This document shows, in pieces, positions 7,882-10,000 of a DNA stretch of 10,000 nt. Every line of letters starts with the position of its first letter. Within the stretch, counting starts at the first letter, position 1. Position numbers and translations under genes: made by a program. The notes under the pieces were generated by a model that saw only the letters and a program-made list of their open reading frames with translations, was not told the DNA's origin and ran no database searches. The stretch comes from Treponema sp. (GTDB taxonomy: Bacteria; Spirochaetota; Spirochaetia; Treponematales; Breznakiellaceae), in contig JAIWNU010000009.1 in the NCBI GenBank assembly GCA_020216655.1, positions 1 to 10,000 on the forward strand. Reading direction: 5' to 3'.

Positions 7882-8412
7882 ATGGAATTTAAAAAGCAAA
7901 AAATGCTTCCCTTCCTGTTAACCCTGGTTGTGATCCTTGCAGATCAGGTCTCGAAGAGTTTTATTGTGTCCCGGTGGCCCCGGGAGGGTACTTTTATTAA
8001 AGATGTGTTTGGCAATGATTTTTTATGGATTATCCATGTTCGCAATAAAGCCATTGCCTTTAGCATTGGTGACGGGCTGCCAGACCAGCTGCGGGCCCTC
8101 TTGTTTATCATATTGCCGCTTATCGTAATCGGGGTTTTACTTGTCTATTATTTTAAAACCGATGAGTTTACCCTGTTACAACGTTGGGTTGTGGCTGGTA
8201 TTGTTGGCGGAGGTCTTGGCAATTTAATAGACCGAATCTGGCGCCCTGATGGGGTTGTCGATTTTATCAGTGTTAATGTATATGGTTTTCTTGGCTTTGC
8301 CCGCTGGCCTACTTTTAATATTGCCGATTCCAGTGTGGTTGTTTGCGGTATTTTGCTGGTGCTCAGTATGCTGTTTATCAATTCTAAATCGGCAAGGAAG
8401 GAGTCATTGTGA
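7882..8412 (+). CDS. lspA: Lipoprotein signal peptidase (signal peptidase II)
   Basis: 176 residues, normal length for this inner-membrane aspartic peptidase, which cleaves the signal peptide from diacylglyceryl-modified prolipoproteins. Four hydrophobic helices are seen (about 9-28, 70-90, 101-115, 150-166). Conserved family positions present: Asp21 in ADQVSK, Asn55 in VRNKAIAF, GNLIDRI (113-119), VVDFI with Asp127, and FNIADSS with Asn146 and Asp149; Asp127 and Asp149 are the expected catalytic pair. The substrate-side motif usually reads NxGxAF, and here an Ala stands for the Gly. The ATG has AAGGAG 8 nt upstream and lies 15 bp after the Nif3-like gene. The stop overlaps the next GTG (GTGA). 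Spirochaetes are rich in lipoproteins, so it is probably essential. It has no obvious functional tie to the chemosensory genes upstream. Confidence 0.96.
   Translation: MEFKKQKMLPFLLTLVVILADQVSKSFIVSRWPREGTFIKDVFGNDFLWIIHVRNKAIAFSIGDGLPDQLRALLFIILPLIVIGVLLVYYFKTDEFTLLQRWVVAGIVGGGLGNLIDRIWRPDGVVDFISVNVYGFLGFARWPTFNIADSSVVVCGILLVLSMLFINSKSARKESL
8397..8403 (+). promoter_or_regulatory. Ribosome binding site inside the lspA 3' end
   Basis: GAAGGAG, within the last codons of lspA, precedes the overlapping GTG of the 95-residue gene by 5 nt. It supports that unusual start, because no ATG with a good site exists near this position. Confidence 0.6.
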
Positions 8413-8696
8413 ATAAAAAGGCTAATACGATTGTATTTATGCTGGTGGCCACTGTGTTTAATGTGGTTATTACGGTTGCGTGTTTTGTGGTGCTGCTTAT
8501 CCTTTATGGACGGCTGCTTGCACCGCTCTTACCCCAGGAAACCGCAGCAATCGGCCTTCCCATTGTTTTTATTGGTGCGATAGTGCTTTCTTTTGTAATT
8601 TACCGATATGCACTTAAAGCGTTTACCAAACGGTTTGAGACAGAAAAATATTTTGATCCCCTTATCAAGCGCAGCAGGCCGCCCAAAAGAGATTAA
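8409..8696 (+). CDS. Small two-helix membrane protein downstream of lspA
   Basis: 95 residues with two strong hydrophobic helices (about 8-33 and 48-66) joined by a short loop containing PLLPQE. The basic N-terminus (NKK) and a strongly basic tail of about 30 residues ending RSRPPKRD suggest a hairpin with both ends in the cytoplasm. It has no cysteine lipobox or enzymatic motif. The GTG start overlaps the lspA stop by 4 bp, with AAGGAG 5 nt upstream, so translation is probably coupled to lspA. I recall small proteins beside lspA in treponemes being annotated as leader peptide processing enzymes, but nothing in this sequence shows catalysis. An accessory or adaptor role near LspA is only a guess from position. 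It ends in TAA at a stop-stop overlap with the convergent gene. Confidence 0.8.
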   Translation: MNKKANTIVFMLVATVFNVVITVACFVVLLILYGRLLAPLLPQETAAIGLPIVFIGAIVLSFVIYRYALKAFTKRFETEKYFDPLIKRSRPPKRD

Positions 8697-10000
8697 TATC
8701 CGTCGGAGAGGGACCGGTTTATATCCCGTTGATACAATTCCTGGTAAATATAACTGCGTCCCTTAAGTTTGTCCTTAATCGGCTGAGAGAAGGGAATATA
8801 TCTCCAGAAAATAGCCCGTACCTCTTTTTCGAGTTTTTGTATCGCATCGCTTTCCTTGGTCATCCAGATTATATAGTCCTGGATAAAGTATTCCTTCACG
8901 TCCCCTTTTAGTTTTTTAGAGGTGAACCACTGGTAATAGTTACCGGTGAGACCCTCTTCCATCCAATAATATGAGGCCTTTTCTTTTGCTACCTGCCAGC
9001 GAAGATCTCCTACGGCAGAAAGGATGGCCAGGGAAAGATTTTTAGGGTACATGGGAATCGCGATGCGGCCGCGGCTTGTTGCCCGGTTAAATCGGTCAAA
9101 GGGTTCCCAGCAAATACCAAATTCTCCATAAGATGGTACCAGGATGACATAGGGAACAATACGGTTCAGTTTATTTTTATAAGAACGGCAGAACGCTTCG
9201 GGGTCTATGCTTTCTATCCAGGCAAGCTGTTTGATAACATTTTCCCGGGTGGCAATTTCATTCGGTCCGCAGCGAAAATATTCACGGGTAAGGATGGGAA
9301 AGTGATTCCCCTGGCGGCCGATGGTGAGCTTTACCATTTGGCGAACGCTGTCAAATTCGGTATCGATTGCTTTTATATCAACCGCAACATCAGCGCCTGC
9401 TTCCCGCACCTTGTCTTCCAGCGTTTGTACATCGGCCTGGGCCTGTGAAAATTCTTTAAGAAAAGAATCCAGTTCACGATCGGCCTTTGCCATGTTTTTA
9501 AGGAGTTCCTGTATATCGCTGAAAGCCCTTCGCTGCACTTCGGTATAGACCGACTGCAGGTCAGGAAAACCGGGTATAGGTGTATGTTGGGAAAGAATGT
9601 TAACCGCATCCAGAAGTGCCCGTTCATAGCTGGCCCGTTCATCACTTTTTGCTTTTAACAAATTCCGCGCCGCGTCCCGCCGTCCTTCAGCTTTTTCGAG
9701 GAGCTGTTTTAATCGAGTTGCTTCGTTGTTTTTAGCGACCCGGACCTCGTCGGTGGTAGAATTTTTTATAACGCCGGTGCCAATAGCCTTAAACCATTCA
9801 TCAAGATAATAGATTGGCTGGTTAAGTTCGTTATCGACAATGAGTTTAGAAAACAGGTCTCGGTCTTCGGGGGCAAGAAGGTTCGGATGTAAAATGCCGA
9901 ACCGAAGGAGGAATTTTTTATAGTCCGGTAATTTACCAGGAGTTTTTCGTGCAATACCAAGAAGAAAATCCCAATAAGCGGTGGTTAGCTGCTGCCGGTA
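8693..10000 (-). CDS. Unrecognised coiled-coil protein, C-terminal part (5' end outside the window)
   Basis: The frame is open from base 10000 to the TAA at 8693-8695, giving 435 visible C-terminal residues. A TTG at 9659-9661 is in frame but is not the start, since coding-like sequence continues through it. The N-terminal visible part includes a hydrophobic and aromatic region with KFLLRFGILHPNLL-type sequence. Two charged, heptad-like stretches follow (about 84-135 and 152-225). The C-terminal ~205 residues look globular, with many aromatic residues and distinctive PYVILVPSYGEFG (170-182 of the part after the TTG) and YYWMEEGLTGNYYQW (231-245 of the same part). No transmembrane helix, catalytic signature or nucleotide-binding motif is evident. 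I do not recognise the family; a spirochaete-restricted hypothetical is likely. It converges on the operon, and its stop overlaps the neighbour's stop by 3 bases. Confidence 0.8.
   Translation of the reverse strand, partial: YRQQLTTAYWDFLLGIARKTPGKLPDYKKFLLRFGILHPNLLAPEDRDLFSKLIVDNELNQPIYYLDEWFKAIGTGVIKNSTTDEVRVAKNNEATRLKQLLEKAEGRRDAARNLLKAKSDERASYERALLDAVNILSQHTPIPGFPDLQSVYTEVQRRAFSDIQELLKNMAKADRELDSFLKEFSQAQADVQTLEDKVREAGADVAVDIKAIDTEFDSVRQMVKLTIGRQGNHFPILTREYFRCGPNEIATRENVIKQLAWIESIDPEAFCRSYKNKLNRIVPYVILVPSYGEFGICWEPFDRFNRATSRGRIAIPMYPKNLSLAILSAVGDLRWQVAKEKASYYWMEEGLTGNYYQWFTSKKLKGDVKEYFIQDYIIWMTKESDAIQKLEKEVRAIFWRYIPFSQPIKDKLKGRSYIYQELYQRDINRSLSDGY

Noticed and set aside
9659..9661. TTG as the start of the minus-strand coiled-coil gene
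   Set aside because: The frame continues open to the window edge with coding-like, charged helical sequence and no ribosome binding site precedes the TTG, so the gene is cut by the window rather than starting here.
9766..9960. 64-codon minus-strand reading frame
   Set aside because: It is out of frame within the coding sequence of the coiled-coil protein and has no independent signal.

Overview
The window looks like ordinary chromosomal DNA of a free-living or host-associated spirochaete, most likely a Treponema-like lineage. That placement is an inference from gene content and order: an oxygen-binding diiron protein (ODP) next to a sensor-less cytoplasmic chemoreceptor, and lspA followed by a tiny two-helix membrane protein. 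No rRNA marker is present to prove it. Coding density is very high. The only sizeable gaps are about 76 bp and 74 bp. I see no tRNA, rRNA, CRISPR array, insertion sequence or prophage gene.

Layout. Positions 22-4000 hold two minus-strand genes: a Lon-type serine peptidase with a degenerate AAA module (1604-4000, GTG start), followed by a fusion of a GHKL-type ATPase-like domain with an HDOD domain (22-1527). Positions 4001-4074 are a divergent intergenic region carrying an imperfect inverted repeat that overlaps the ribosome binding site of the peptidase gene. Positions 4075-8696 are a tightly packed plus-strand operon of six genes: ODP-type metallo-beta-lactamase-fold protein, soluble chemoreceptor signalling hairpin, four-helix membrane protein with an alpha/beta-hydrolase domain that appears to lack its catalytic residues, Nif3/YbgI-like dinuclear-metal protein, signal peptidase II (LspA), and a 95-residue two-helix membrane protein. 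Gaps are 14-15 bp or the genes overlap by 1-4 bp, and three of the four junctions after the chemoreceptor are stop/start overlaps, so translational coupling is likely. Positions 8693-10000 are the C-terminal 435 codons of an unrecognised minus-strand coiled-coil protein. It converges on the operon so closely that the two stop codons share the palindrome TTAA.

How the genes may work together. The ODP and the sensor-less receptor match a known arrangement, studied in Treponema denticola, in which a diiron protein related to flavodiiron oxygen/NO reductases supplies oxygen and iron sensing to a cytoplasmic receptor with no sensor domain. This is the most interesting system in the window. The next gene, a membrane-anchored probable pseudo-hydrolase, overlaps the receptor gene by one base. 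Nif3 and the lipoprotein-processing peptidase follow in the same transcription unit, but the sequence does not show whether they take part functionally.
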